Source: JAGREO01 sp020446285
GTDB lineage: Bacteria > Pseudomonadota > Alphaproteobacteria > Geminicoccales > Geminicoccaceae
Reading direction: 5' to 3'
Assembly (NCBI GenBank): GCA_041398005.1
Contig: JAWKVP010000012.1
Span: 1 to 64,000 of the forward strand
Length of the DNA: 64,000 nt
The position numbers and the translations under genes are program-made. Below are positions 45,320 through 54,193 of this stretch, one piece after another. The notes under the pieces are model-generated. The model was not told the DNA's origin, searched no databases, and worked only from the letters and a program-made list of their open reading frames with translations. The first letter of the stretch is position 1; the number at the start of each line of letters is the position of its first letter.

Positions 45320-45919
45320 ATGAATACGCGAAACGCCCGTCCCAGACTGCATGAAAGGCTGGAGGCTGTCCGTCTCGACGATGTCGAGCCACCAGCGCCG
45401 CCGCATCTGTGCGAGTGGCCGGGATGCAGCGCGCATGGAGAGTTTCGGGCACCGCGTGGGCGTCAGCAGTTGCGTGACTTCATGCTGCTCTGCCTCGACC
45501 ATGTCCGCGAATACAACTCCAGATGGAATTTCTTCGACGGCATGAGCGACGGCGAGGTCGAGGCCCATCTTCGCGCCGACAGCACCTGGCACCGGCCGAG
45601 CTGGCCGTTTGCTTCAGGTATCTTCGACAGCGAAAACTGGCGCGATCCCTTCGATATTTTCGGTGAAACCGGCAGGCGCGGACATGATGACGACCGACGC
45701 GAACGGGACACCGCTTCGCCCGATCGACAGACGGGCGAAATGATGCAGCGTCTCGGCCTGCAGCCCGGATTCAGTAGTGATGAGCTGAAGAGCCGGTACA
45801 AGGCCATGGCGAAGGCCAGTCATCCGGATCTCAATCCGGGCGATGCAAAGGCGGGCGAACGTCTCCGTTCGATCATCGAAGCCTATGATTATCTGCGCGA
45901 ACGTCAGAGCGTGGGATAG
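45320..45919 (+). CDS. Cys-containing J-domain protein
   Basis: About 199 residues. N-terminal half holds CEWPGCSAHGEFRAPRG and LLCLDHVREYNSRWNFF, a conserved Cys/His pattern of alphaproteobacterial J-domain proteins that may bind metal. The C-terminal 60 residues are a J domain with KASHPDLNPG (HPD). A Dna-K co-chaperone of unknown client. ATG 45320; weak Shine-Dalgarno; ATG 45284 possible. Confidence 0.8.
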   Translation: MNTRNARPRLHERLEAVRLDDVEPPAPPHLCEWPGCSAHGEFRAPRGRQQLRDFMLLCLDHVREYNSRWNFFDGMSDGEVEAHLRADSTWHRPSWPFASGIFDSENWRDPFDIFGETGRRGHDDDRRERDTASPDRQTGEMMQRLGLQPGFSSDELKSRYKAMAKASHPDLNPGDAKAGERLRSIIEAYDYLRERQSVG

Positions 45920-45992
45920 CAACGCCGCGACCTCGAATCTTGCTGGCACGTCTTCGCTATCTGCAGTTCGCGCAGGTCTTCTGCGAAGCTTC

Positions 45993-46565
45993 TCAGGCGG
46001 ATTGGCGCCCGGCGTTACCGGCCCGCTCCATGGACAGAGGAAGCGGCAGGCTCAGCGGTCCCATCTCGTCTCGAAGACACCTCGCGCGCATGAGCGTGGC
46101 AGGCATGGCGGGAAGCATGCCTTCGCCCAGGATCCGGTACTGGAGCCGTTCGGGAGCCTCATCCGGCATGAGGATGTGCCGTGGTGCCACCGCGAAGCCG
46201 AAACGCCTGTAGTAATCGGGATCTCCGACGAGGAAGACGAGTTCGTGACCCAACGCCTCGGCCTGAGCCAGCGTGCTGAAAACAAGCGCCCGGCCGATCC
46301 CGCGTCCGTGATAATCAGGATGAATGGCCAGCGGGCCGAGAAGCAGGGCCGCACCATGCCCCGAAACCTCGATCGGCCAGTAGCGGATGCTGCCGACCAG
46401 TTCGCCATCCGCCGTCTCGGCAACATGCGACAGTTCGTCAACCGCCTCGATGCCGCTTCGGTAGCGATAGGATGTCTTCGATTTCCTGTTGGTGCCAAAT
46501 GCGAGATCGAGCAGCGTTTCTATGGAGAGCAGGTCGCCTTCGAGCTCCTTGCGGATCTGGACCAT
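45993..46565 (-). CDS. GNAT family N-acetyltransferase
   Basis: 190 residues. Acetyl-CoA motif LGPLAIHPDYHGRGIGRALV (motif A) is intact. PDYYRRFGFA is the YhbS-like continuation. Target unknown. Start chosen at ATG 46565; upstream residues are not GNAT-like. Convergent with the J-domain gene. Confidence 0.83.
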   Translation of the reverse strand: MVQIRKELEGDLLSIETLLDLAFGTNRKSKTSYRYRSGIEAVDELSHVAETADGELVGSIRYWPIEVSGHGAALLLGPLAIHPDYHGRGIGRALVFSTLAQAEALGHELVFLVGDPDYYRRFGFAVAPRHILMPDEAPERLQYRILGEGMLPAMPATLMRARCLRDEMGPLSLPLPLSMERAGNAGRQSA

Positions 46566-46733
46566 GACGATGTCTTTCGAAAGGATGGATCGGGTCTGTT
46601 CGGCAAGACAGCCGGGTGCGACCGGTCCGTCTTCAGCGGCAGTGCCTTGTTCGAATTCGTCGTCGTCGCATGACCCGATCTCCACGCAGCCATCGGGCTG
46701 CCAACGGATCTTTCACCAGACCGCCACCCGCTG

Positions 46734-47330
46734 TCAACGTTCGCGACCACCTTCCGGTCTCGCCTCGCTGAATCGCTCCCGGCAAGTGAAATGTGCCGGA
46801 TTGCCGACGGTGATGACCGCCTTGCCGGGATTCGCGCGGATCTCGATCGAACGTTCGAGCACCCAGCGGACAGTCGGGAAGGCGAGTTCATCCCAGGGGA
46901 TTCCATCCCACCCGAAAAGCGCCACCTCCAGACTTTCCGGCCCGGCTTCCACATGGGCGTCGAGCAGCGTGGCGCGATAGAGAAGCTGTACCTGGTCGAG
47001 CCGGGCAATGCTGTAGACAGCGATGAGCGCATCCGTCTCGATCCGCGCCCGTGCCTCCTCCCAGGCCTCGCGCACCGCACCTTGCGGTGCCGTCTCCCCG
47101 TTTTCCATGTATCCGGCCGGAATGGTCCAGAACCCCGTGCGTGGCTCGATCGACCGGCGGCAGAGAAGAAGCCGGTCCTCGAAATGCACCACCGAGCCGA
47201 CGACGATCTTGGGATTGACATAGTGGATTTCACCGCAGGCGTGACAGACATCGCGCTCGCGATCATCGTCCTTTGGCACTTCCCGTATCGTGCACGCGCC
47301 ACAGCTGCGGCAATGGATCGCCACCGCCAA
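46734..47330 (-). CDS. Nudix hydrolase with N-terminal zinc ribbon
   Basis: 198 residues. A zinc ribbon CRSCGAC...CHACG (about residues 8-33), then the Nudix box GYMENGETAPQGAVREAWEEA. NUDT14/ADP-ribose or NADH-pyrophosphatase-like group; substrate undecided. The start is TTG at 47330, directly after the stop of the DUF1192 gene (TGATTG), or GTG 47324; no ATG is available upstream of the ribbon. Confidence 0.83.
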   Translation of the reverse strand: MAVAIHCRSCGACTIREVPKDDDRERDVCHACGEIHYVNPKIVVGSVVHFEDRLLLCRRSIEPRTGFWTIPAGYMENGETAPQGAVREAWEEARARIETDALIAVYSIARLDQVQLLYRATLLDAHVEAGPESLEVALFGWDGIPWDELAFPTVRWVLERSIEIRANPGKAVITVGNPAHFTCRERFSEARPEGGRER

Positions 47331-47525
47331 TCAGCCTGCCGGCTTCCTGAAGAGAGCTTCGGCGGCGCTCCGCACATCCGAGCGCCTGGCGATCTCCGCT
47401 TCGACGCGGGCCCTTTCGGCGACCAGCGCCTCGACATAGCGTTTCAGTTCCTCCACCGACAGTGAAGCCAGCGGTTGCCCGAGCTCATGGGCGACCTTGC
47501 GTTTCGGTTCGTCTTCCTCGAACAT
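47331..47525 (-). CDS. DUF1192 family protein
   Basis: 64 residues: FEEDEPKRKVAHELGQPLAS, then SVEELKRYVEALVAERARVEAEI (coiled coil) and a C-terminal LFRKP. This is the typical short alphaproteobacterial DUF1192 protein; function unknown. Directly abuts the Nudix gene. Confidence 0.85.
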   Translation of the reverse strand: MFEEDEPKRKVAHELGQPLASLSVEELKRYVEALVAERARVEAEIARRSDVRSAAEALFRKPAG

Positions 47526-47540
47526 CGTCGAATGCTCCCC

Positions 47541-47572
47541 TGGAATGTCTCTGAATGTCTCTGAATGTCTCT
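47541..47572. repeat. Three 10-bp tandem repeats
   Basis: Three near-identical 10-bp units of the type CTGAATGTCT upstream of the DUF1192 gene, in its leader region. Could vary in copy number. Confidence 0.6.
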
Positions 47573-47768
47573 GGCATGGCCATGTTTGGGCGAGCGGCGC
47601 CCGGTTCTCAAGTGCGCGTTTTTCCGGCCGCCCGCGAAGCACGGCATCCGCATACCTGTTCACAGCGTCACAGACCCTCCTTCCTTCTTGACATCCGCAA
47701 TCCCTGTCGCGAGCTTTCGGCAAGCCCCGCCAGAAGTCCGAATTCCGGCAATAACAAGGAAGATCCGC

Positions 47769-48266
47769 GTGAGCGAGACCTATACGCGTTACTTTCCCGT
47801 TTCCTGGGAAGAACTCCATCGCGATGCCAAGGCCCTGTCCTGGCGGCTGGCGTCCGGCGGGCCATGGAAGGGGATCATCGCGATCACACGCGGCGGTCTC
47901 GTGCCGGCGCACATCATCAGCCGTGAGCTGGAAATCCGGGTCATCGATACGGTCTGCATCTCCACCTATGACGACACCGAGCAGCGGGCACCCGAGATAC
48001 TCAAGGCGAAACAGGGCCAGAGCGATGGCGAGGGCTGGCTCATCATCGACGATCTGGTGGATACCGGCCAGACGGGCCGCATCGTCCGCGAGATGCTGCC
48101 AAAGGCGCATTTCGCCACGGTTTACGCCAAGCCCGCCGGACGTGATATTGTCGACACGTTCATAACCGAGGTCAGCCAGGATACATGGATCCTGTTTCCC
48201 TGGGACCAGGAAGTGGCACAATCAAGACCGATCATCGAGCGCTACCGCAGCGACGGCAAGGCATGA
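47769..48266 (+). CDS. gpt: Xanthine phosphoribosyltransferase
   Basis: 165 residues. ALSWRLASGGPWKGIIAITRGGLVPA and the PRPP motif LIIDDLVDTGQTGR are clear, and the length fits bacterial Gpt. Salvages xanthine/guanine to XMP/GMP. Start is GTG 47769 preceded by AAGGA at about 10 bases; no in-frame ATG nearby fits. Confidence 0.9.
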   Translation: MSETYTRYFPVSWEELHRDAKALSWRLASGGPWKGIIAITRGGLVPAHIISRELEIRVIDTVCISTYDDTEQRAPEILKAKQGQSDGEGWLIIDDLVDTGQTGRIVREMLPKAHFATVYAKPAGRDIVDTFITEVSQDTWILFPWDQEVAQSRPIIERYRSDGKA

Positions 48267-48327
48267 GGACGTTCAACCTGACAGTCTGAGCCGCGCGGAC
48301 GGTGCGCCCGTACAAATGGAGCGCCCC

Positions 48328-48651
48328 ATGTCCCTGTATCGTCTCATTCCGCTTGCAGCCGCATGCGCGATCCTGTCGCCCGCCATGGCCCATGCCGACC
48401 GCATCGACGGCAACTGGTGTTCATCCGACGGCCGCCTCCTTTCCATCGACGGTCCATCCATCATCACCCCCGGCGGCAACCACCTGACCGGCGAGTACGG
48501 CCGCCACACCTTCGCCTACACGATCCCCACCGGCGAACCGGGCGAGGGTGGCGATGCCGGCATGCGCCAGCTCAACGACGAAACCATCCATATCCAGTGG
48601 CCCGAGGTAGCGGATATCGAGGTGTGGAACCGCTGCGATGTGACCAGCTGA
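48328..48651 (+). CDS. Small secreted protein, unknown
   Basis: 107 residues with a signal peptide (LIPLAAACAILSPAMAHA). The mature part has two Cys that could form a disulphide (NWCSSDG and RCDVTS). No family recognised. ATG 48328 follows GGAGC. Confidence 0.6.
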   Translation: MSLYRLIPLAAACAILSPAMAHADRIDGNWCSSDGRLLSIDGPSIITPGGNHLTGEYGRHTFAYTIPTGEPGEGGDAGMRQLNDETIHIQWPEVADIEVWNRCDVTS

Positions 48652-48710
48652 GGGAAGGCGGATCAACGAGATCCTGCATCAGGCGGCGTGAGGCAGTGCG
48701 ATCGTGCCGG

Positions 48711-49370
48711 TTACCAGGGAACAGGGCTTCCGTCATGGTTGAGGAATGCGCCATTTGTATCTGAATTCAGGGCGATAATGACATCCCGGATACCCTCGGC
48801 GCTTTCATCGACGGAAATCGACGCGTTCTCGCCGCCCATGTCCGTTCGTACCCATCCCGGATGAACCATGGTCGAGGTGATGCCCCGACCGGCAAGATCG
48901 ATACTCAGGGTCTTCATCACCGCGTTCACGGCGGCCTTGGACGAGCGATACACCATCTCGCCACCGGAATTCGCCGCCATGCTTCCCATCCGGCTCGATA
49001 TGGTCACGATTCTCTTCTGTGCGCCGGCTTCGAGATGCGGCAGGAAGGCCGCGCATACCCGCGCCGGGCCGAGAACATTGACGTCCAGTACCTCATGCCA
49101 GCTTGCGTCATCGAATGCGTGGAGGCCCGTGCCGCGTTCGCCGAAGATGCCGGCATTGTTGACCAGGACGTCGATCGCCCGGCCTTCGAGGCCACGCGCC
49201 GCCGCCTCGATCGAGCTGCGGTCGGCGACATCCATGGTCACGGACTCGGTCGCATAGATGGACGGGCCGTTTCGGGAAGCGGCGAGTACCTCATAGCCTT
49301 CGCGGACGAACAGTTCTGCAAGCTTGCGGCCAATACCGCGGCCGGTACCGGTGATGAGGATGGTCGGCAT
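48711..49370 (-). CDS. Short-chain dehydrogenase, C-factor-like
   Basis: 219 residues. ITGTGRGIGRKLAELF, NNAGIFGERG and YRSSKAAVNAVMK (Tyr/Lys), with HPGWVRTDMGG near the end; closest in layout to short SDRs of the CsgA/C-factor type. Substrate unknown. Confidence 0.83.
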   Translation of the reverse strand: MPTILITGTGRGIGRKLAELFVREGYEVLAASRNGPSIYATESVTMDVADRSSIEAAARGLEGRAIDVLVNNAGIFGERGTGLHAFDDASWHEVLDVNVLGPARVCAAFLPHLEAGAQKRIVTISSRMGSMAANSGGEMVYRSSKAAVNAVMKTLSIDLAGRGITSTMVHPGWVRTDMGGENASISVDESAEGIRDVIIALNSDTNGAFLNHDGSPVPW

Positions 49371-49484
49371 CGAGGAACTCCGGGATGAACAACAGGAACA
49401 GGTGGCGGATTGCTAGCAAAAACGGCGTATAAAACGAAGGCCCGGATTTGCCAGAAAACACGATCCGCCGCAGGTCGATCCGCT

Positions 49485-50042
49485 TCAGTGCAGCCTTGCC
49501 GTTCGATGCCTGTCGAGAGACGCCCAGAGCACATCCGGCCCTTCCGCGTCCACCCGCGCCGCCCAGTAGATGAGACGTTGTGCCAGCGCTTCGAGCAGAT
49601 CGACCGGATCGACGTCGGCAGCACCGGCGTCGCGCAGTCCGATTCCCAGAGTCTGGGATGCGACCGGCACATCCAGCGCGAGCCCGATCGCACCGCCTTC
49701 GCCGGTATCATCGCCGATGACGTCGATGCCGCAAAGCGGACGTCCGTCGATCATCACGGTTGCGGGCGATTCGCAATGCAGGCGTACGGTCGAGGGAAGG
49801 GCGGCAGAAACGGTGTCGGCGAGTGCCGCGACCATGAGATCGATCGCCGCCGCCGAAGTTTCGCCTGTTTCGAGATGGACGGCAAAGACACAATCGAGAC
49901 GAAGGCCGCTCTCGCGCCAGAGCACGAGGCCGTCCACCATTTCCCCGTGCGGCAGAATGTCGGCGCAGGCGATCTCCCGGGGATTCTCCGTCCCCGGAAG
50001 GATGACGAGCTGAAAGGCCGGTGGCAAACTGGCTTGGCGCAT
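49485..50042 (-). CDS. Biotin/lipoate ligase-like fold protein
   Basis: About 185 residues: LPPAFQLVILPG, DGLVLWRESGLRLD and LGIGLRDAGAADVDPVDLL with LIYWAARVDAEG-type ending match the alphaproteobacterial BirA/lipoate-ligase-like family. The typical Gly-rich biotin loop is not evident; enzymatic role unproven. ATG 50042 chosen; ATG 50102 possible. Confidence 0.65.
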   Translation of the reverse strand: MRQASLPPAFQLVILPGTENPREIACADILPHGEMVDGLVLWRESGLRLDCVFAVHLETGETSAAAIDLMVAALADTVSAALPSTVRLHCESPATVMIDGRPLCGIDVIGDDTGEGGAIGLALDVPVASQTLGIGLRDAGAADVDPVDLLEALAQRLIYWAARVDAEGPDVLWASLDRHRTARLH

Positions 50043-50236
50043 GGGCGGTCTGCCAAAACAGGAGGTGAAACGGTTTCGAAAGTCGAAAAGGAGAGTTTTC
50101 AACTGTACTTTCTACCTATAGGAGATGCACGCAGGGCGCAACCCGAATGCAGGTCACTTCGCGTATTCCGGGTGTATCCCGACGCAACCGTGCCGGCGTC
50201 CGGAATCTCGACCGGTATATCGAAAGGAGACGGTGC

Positions 50237-51607
50237 GTGAGGCGTCGGGCGCGTCCTGCGGCCGGAATCTGTCACGCCAGCCTCTACCGGTTCGATCAGC
50301 CGGAAGAGAGCTACTGGGAGGCTACCGGCGGGCCGCGTCCGGTGGGATGCGACCCGCTCGGGCGTGACGTTGCGTGCGAGGTCGCGATCATCGGCGGCGG
50401 ATATACGGGGCTGTCCGCCGCACTGCATCTCACACGCGATCATGGCCTGTCGGCGGTCGTGCTCGAAGCCGGACATATCGGCTGGGGTGCTTCGGGTCGC
50501 AATGGCGGTTTTGTCTGTCTCGGCGGCCTCAAACTCGGCTATGCACAGGTGCTGAACGCCTTCGGCCGCAAGGCGCTTCGAACATTGTTCGACCAGCAGA
50601 AGGGCGCGATCGCTCTCGTTGCCGAACTCGCGGACATCTATCGCATCGACATGAAACGTTCGGGCGATGGCGAATATGTCCTCGCACACAACCGTACCGC
50701 ACGGCGGCAACTCGCGCGGGAAGCGGCATGGGTGGCGGAGCATCTCGGCGAACGCTGGCAAATGCTTGCCCGAGAGGAGGTCGAGGAGACCGTCTGTCGG
50801 GCAAACGGGATGTATGGTGCGCTGTTCGTGCCGCACGGTTTCGGGATCCATCCACTTCGCTATGTTCGCGGCCTCGCACGGGCGGCCATCGAGGAGGGCG
50901 CGCGAATCCACCAGCACAGCAGGGTGGCGGCATGGCAGCGATGTGACGACGGATTTCTCCTGTCGACACCGGGTGGAACGGTGCGCGCACGACGCCTGAT
51001 CATCGCCACCAACGGTTTCTACGAGGAAGGGCTTCACCCGAAACTGGACGGAACGCTGCTGCCGGCCCTTTCCTCGATCATCGTCACGAGACCGCTGTCT
51101 CCCGCCGAACATGAAGCACAGGGCTGGACGAAGCCGGCGCTCGTGGCGGACAGCCGAACACTCCTGTTCTATACGAGACTTCTCCCCGACGGGCGCTTCC
51201 TCTTCGGATCACGCGGTGGCGTCAGTTCCACACCGGCTGCGGCGGCGAGGCAGGTCGAGTGGATGAAGGAGCGTCTCGGCGAACGATTCCCGGCATGGAA
51301 GGATGTCGGGATCGACCACGCATGGCGCGGGCTCGTCTGTCTTGCGCGGGACCGAACCGCCCATCTGGCGACCCTCGACGATGATGGCAGGATCGTTACC
51401 GCACTCGGCTATCACGGCAATGGCGTGGCGATGGGAACCTTTCTCGGGCAGGCGGCTGCCGATCTGGTCGCCACGGGAACGACGAGACGACCGATCGCCG
51501 GCTTCATGCGTTGCCCGCCGCCGCGCTTCGCCTTGCCCGCGTTTCGTCTGCCGATGCTGCGCGCAGCCTATCTCGCTCATGGAATCAGGGATGAGTGGCT
51601 GCCGTGA
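50237..51607 (+). CDS. FAD-dependent oxidoreductase, DadA/PuuB-like
   Basis: 456 residues. FAD loop VAIIGGGYTGLSAALHL, then GHIGWGASGRNGGFV, and a C-terminal LGYHGNGVAMGTFLG motif near the active site. DAO superfamily, gamma-glutamylputrescine-oxidase-like, with polyamine or amino-acid amines as likely substrates. Start GTG 50237, AAGGAG eight bases upstream. Confidence 0.85.
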   Translation: MRRRARPAAGICHASLYRFDQPEESYWEATGGPRPVGCDPLGRDVACEVAIIGGGYTGLSAALHLTRDHGLSAVVLEAGHIGWGASGRNGGFVCLGGLKLGYAQVLNAFGRKALRTLFDQQKGAIALVAELADIYRIDMKRSGDGEYVLAHNRTARRQLAREAAWVAEHLGERWQMLAREEVEETVCRANGMYGALFVPHGFGIHPLRYVRGLARAAIEEGARIHQHSRVAAWQRCDDGFLLSTPGGTVRARRLIIATNGFYEEGLHPKLDGTLLPALSSIIVTRPLSPAEHEAQGWTKPALVADSRTLLFYTRLLPDGRFLFGSRGGVSSTPAAAARQVEWMKERLGERFPAWKDVGIDHAWRGLVCLARDRTAHLATLDDDGRIVTALGYHGNGVAMGTFLGQAAADLVATGTTRRPIAGFMRCPPPRFALPAFRLPMLRAAYLAHGIRDEWLP

Positions 51608-51631
51608 GGGACCGTCTTCGGGAGGGGCGGG

Positions 51632-51952
51632 TCAGGCTTCGGGACCGTCACGCTCGATCGGCATGTCTTCCCAGCGCCTGCCGGCGGCGAGGATGCAGCC
51701 GGTGCCTTCGGGCGATACGGAGAGGATCGTCCAGCTTTCCTTGTCCTTCGACGCGAAGACCTGAAGCACATTGCCGTTGGATTGCATCCCGAGCGAGACC
51801 GGAGCTTCCTCGTAGCGGTTGCCGAGCTGGCGTGCGATTTCCTTGTAGTCATGGCAGGGAATGGCGGGTTGAACCGTCGGCACCTGGGCAAGCGACGCCG
51901 GGCCGGCGATCATTGTGCCCAGAAACGTCAAAGCGAGCATCCTGCCCAACAT
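51632..51952 (-). CDS. Small secreted protein, unknown
   Basis: About 106 residues. A signal peptide (residues about 3-22) precedes CHDYKEIARQLGNRYEEAP and ESWTILSVSPEGTGCILAAG; two Cys may pair. Its family is widespread in alphaproteobacteria, but I cannot name it. ATG 51952 preferred (51976 also possible). Tail-to-tail with the FAD oxidoreductase. Confidence 0.6.
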   Translation of the reverse strand: MLGRMLALTFLGTMIAGPASLAQVPTVQPAIPCHDYKEIARQLGNRYEEAPVSLGMQSNGNVLQVFASKDKESWTILSVSPEGTGCILAAGRRWEDMPIERDGPEA

Positions 51953-52127
51953 GGCCCGAACTCCGGCTGGTGACACGACCGCGTCCGCGTGTCTTCATGC
52001 CATCACAGCAGATCGAAGTTAGAAAAACGTTAACAGCGCGTTGACGAGCGGATTTTCGGCCAGACCGCGCATCCTGCGGTCCTTGTCGAAGGCTTGTCGA
52101 AGGAAAGTGAAAGGGAGTTCCAGCCTC

Positions 52128-53537
52128 ATGACAGATACAGCTTTGCTCGAAGCCAGCGCCGTCGAACTGCATGCCCGGTTCAGGAAGCGAAGTCTCTCGC
52201 CCGTCGAGGCGACACGCGCCTGCCTCGATGCCGCCGAGGCGACGAACGACCGGTTCGGCGGGTTCTGCCTGATCGATGCCGAGCGGGCGCTCGACGCTGC
52301 AAGGCAATCGGAGGCCCGCTACGCACGGGGAGAACCGCTCGGGCCGGTCGACGGGATCGCCGGTACCATCAAGGATCTGGTCACCGCCGGGGGATGGCCG
52401 ACGCTGCGCGGCAGTCTCACCACGGGCGAGGGTACTGCCGAACCCGAGGATGCGCCGGCAGTGGCGGCGCTTCGCCGCGCCGGCATGGTATTCCTCGGCA
52501 AGACCACGACGCCGGAATTCGGCTGGAAGGCACTCACCGACAATCCGCGTGGCGATGTGGCACGCAATCCCCACGACGAGCGGATGACCGCCGGCGGAAG
52601 CAGCGGCGGTGCGGCCGTGGCGGCGGCGCTCGGTGCGGGGGTCATGCATATCGGCACCGATGGCGGCGGGTCGATCCGCATTCCCGCGGCCTTGTGCGGA
52701 ACGGTCGGCCTCAAGCCGACATTCGGCCGTGTTCCGGCCTTCCCGCCAAGCCCGTTCGGCACGGTATCGCATCTCGGCCCCATGACCCGGACCGTCATCG
52801 ATGCCGCTCTGATGCTCGATGCGATGGCCGTGACCGATCTGCGTGACTGGCACGGCCTGCCGCAATCACCGACGCCGTTCGCTTCCATGCTCGATGGCGG
52901 CATCGCCGGGTTGCGGGTGGCGGTGAGCCCCGATCTCGGGTTTCTCGATGTTCATCCCGGGATCCTGGAGCGTTTCGAGAATGCCGTATCCGTGTTCGGG
53001 GAACTGGGGGCGAGGATCGAGCGGGTGACGCCGCCCGTGGGCCGGCCGCTCGGGCTGTTCAACAGGCACTGGTACAGCGGAGCTGCCAATCTCCTCGAGA
53101 CGATTCCTTCCGGCCTTCATGAACGGATCGATCCGGGACTGCGCGAGGTGGCTTCGGCCGGTGCCGCCTTTTCGGCGGGCGAACAGAGACACGCCCACCT
53201 CGAGCGTGCGAAATTCGCGACGGCGATGCAGCTTTTCTTCGCCGATTTCGATCTTCTGCTCACCCCGTCCGTTTCGCTTCCCGCATTCGAGGCGGGACAC
53301 GAGGTGCCACCGGGAAGTCGCATGAAGCGCTGGATCGAGTGGGCCGGTTTCAGCTATCCGTTCAATCTCACCCAGCAGCCGGCGATGACGGTGCCGGCGG
53401 GGCTCACGAGCGACGGATTGCCGGCGGGTCTGCAGATCGTCTCGCGCAAATATGCCGAGGGCATGATCCTGCGCGCTGCCGCAGCGTTCGAACGCGCCTG
53501 TCCGTGGCCGAGGCTGGCACCGGCGGCAGGCAGCTGA
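52128..53537 (+). CDS. Amidase signature family hydrolase
   Basis: 469 residues. Ser-cisSer-Lys triad visible: Lys in GTIKDL, GGSSGGAA and GTDGGGSIRIPA. Length fits AS-family amidases (AtzF/GatA-like/indoleacetamide hydrolases); substrate unknown. GatA of the tRNA amidotransferase is unlikely, as no gatB/gatC is adjacent. ATG 52128. Confidence 0.87.
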   Translation: MTDTALLEASAVELHARFRKRSLSPVEATRACLDAAEATNDRFGGFCLIDAERALDAARQSEARYARGEPLGPVDGIAGTIKDLVTAGGWPTLRGSLTTGEGTAEPEDAPAVAALRRAGMVFLGKTTTPEFGWKALTDNPRGDVARNPHDERMTAGGSSGGAAVAAALGAGVMHIGTDGGGSIRIPAALCGTVGLKPTFGRVPAFPPSPFGTVSHLGPMTRTVIDAALMLDAMAVTDLRDWHGLPQSPTPFASMLDGGIAGLRVAVSPDLGFLDVHPGILERFENAVSVFGELGARIERVTPPVGRPLGLFNRHWYSGAANLLETIPSGLHERIDPGLREVASAGAAFSAGEQRHAHLERAKFATAMQLFFADFDLLLTPSVSLPAFEAGHEVPPGSRMKRWIEWAGFSYPFNLTQQPAMTVPAGLTSDGLPAGLQIVSRKYAEGMILRAAAAFERACPWPRLAPAAGS

Positions 53538-53558
53538 TCCGCCCGGCGAACTCCGGGG

Positions 53559-54044
53559 TCAGTCCTCGTCGGCGCCGCGAACAGGCAGGGCCGTCTCGAA
53601 CTTGATTTCGCGCAGCGTGAAACTCGACTTGAGATGCTGGACGCCGGGGATGCGGAAGAGATGGTCGGTGAGCAGGCGATCATAGTCGCGCACGCTTCTG
53701 ACATGGATCTTGAGGATGAAATCCGCATCCCCGGTGAGCGCGTAACATTCGAGAACCTCCGGGAGCGAGCCGACGACCCGCTCGAAATTCTGGTACATTT
53801 CCCGGTTGTGCTTCTCGATGGTCACCTGGGCGAAAACGCATTCGCCGATGCCGACGGCTTCGGGGTCCAGCAGCGCCGCATAGCGGCGGATGACGCCGCT
53901 TTCCTCCATGTCCCTGACCCGCCGCCAGACCGGCGAGGGTGAGGCGCCGACACGTTCGGCAAGCTCCTGATTGGTCAGCCGGCCGTTTCTCTGCAATTCG
54001 ACCAGTATCTTGCGGCGCAAGACATCGTCCAGTTGATCAGTCAT
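53559..54044 (-). CDS. Lrp/AsnC family transcriptional regulator
   Basis: 161 residues. Winged HTH (LTNQELAERVGASPSPVWRRVRDMEESGVI) and a RAM ligand-binding domain (GDADFILKIHVRSVRDYDRLL). Divergent from the indolepyruvate oxidoreductase gene across a 149-bp region; it probably controls that gene and responds to an amino acid or keto acid. Confidence 0.9.
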   Translation of the reverse strand: MTDQLDDVLRRKILVELQRNGRLTNQELAERVGASPSPVWRRVRDMEESGVIRRYAALLDPEAVGIGECVFAQVTIEKHNREMYQNFERVVGSLPEVLECYALTGDADFILKIHVRSVRDYDRLLTDHLFRIPGVQHLKSSFTLREIKFETALPVRGADED

Positions 54045-54193
54045 CGAGAATGATCTCCATTCATTTTTCCACTTCCGGGAAAGATCCTTGCCCGAATTGC
54101 TGCCGTCAACCCGGACTTAGACAATTCATTTCGCCTGCTCCTCCATAAGATAGGAGATGCCAACGCTTTTCAGTCACGATCAGGGGTCAGCTC

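Noticed and set aside
47541..47572. CRISPR-like repeat
   Set aside because: Units are only 10 bp and tandem, without spacers.
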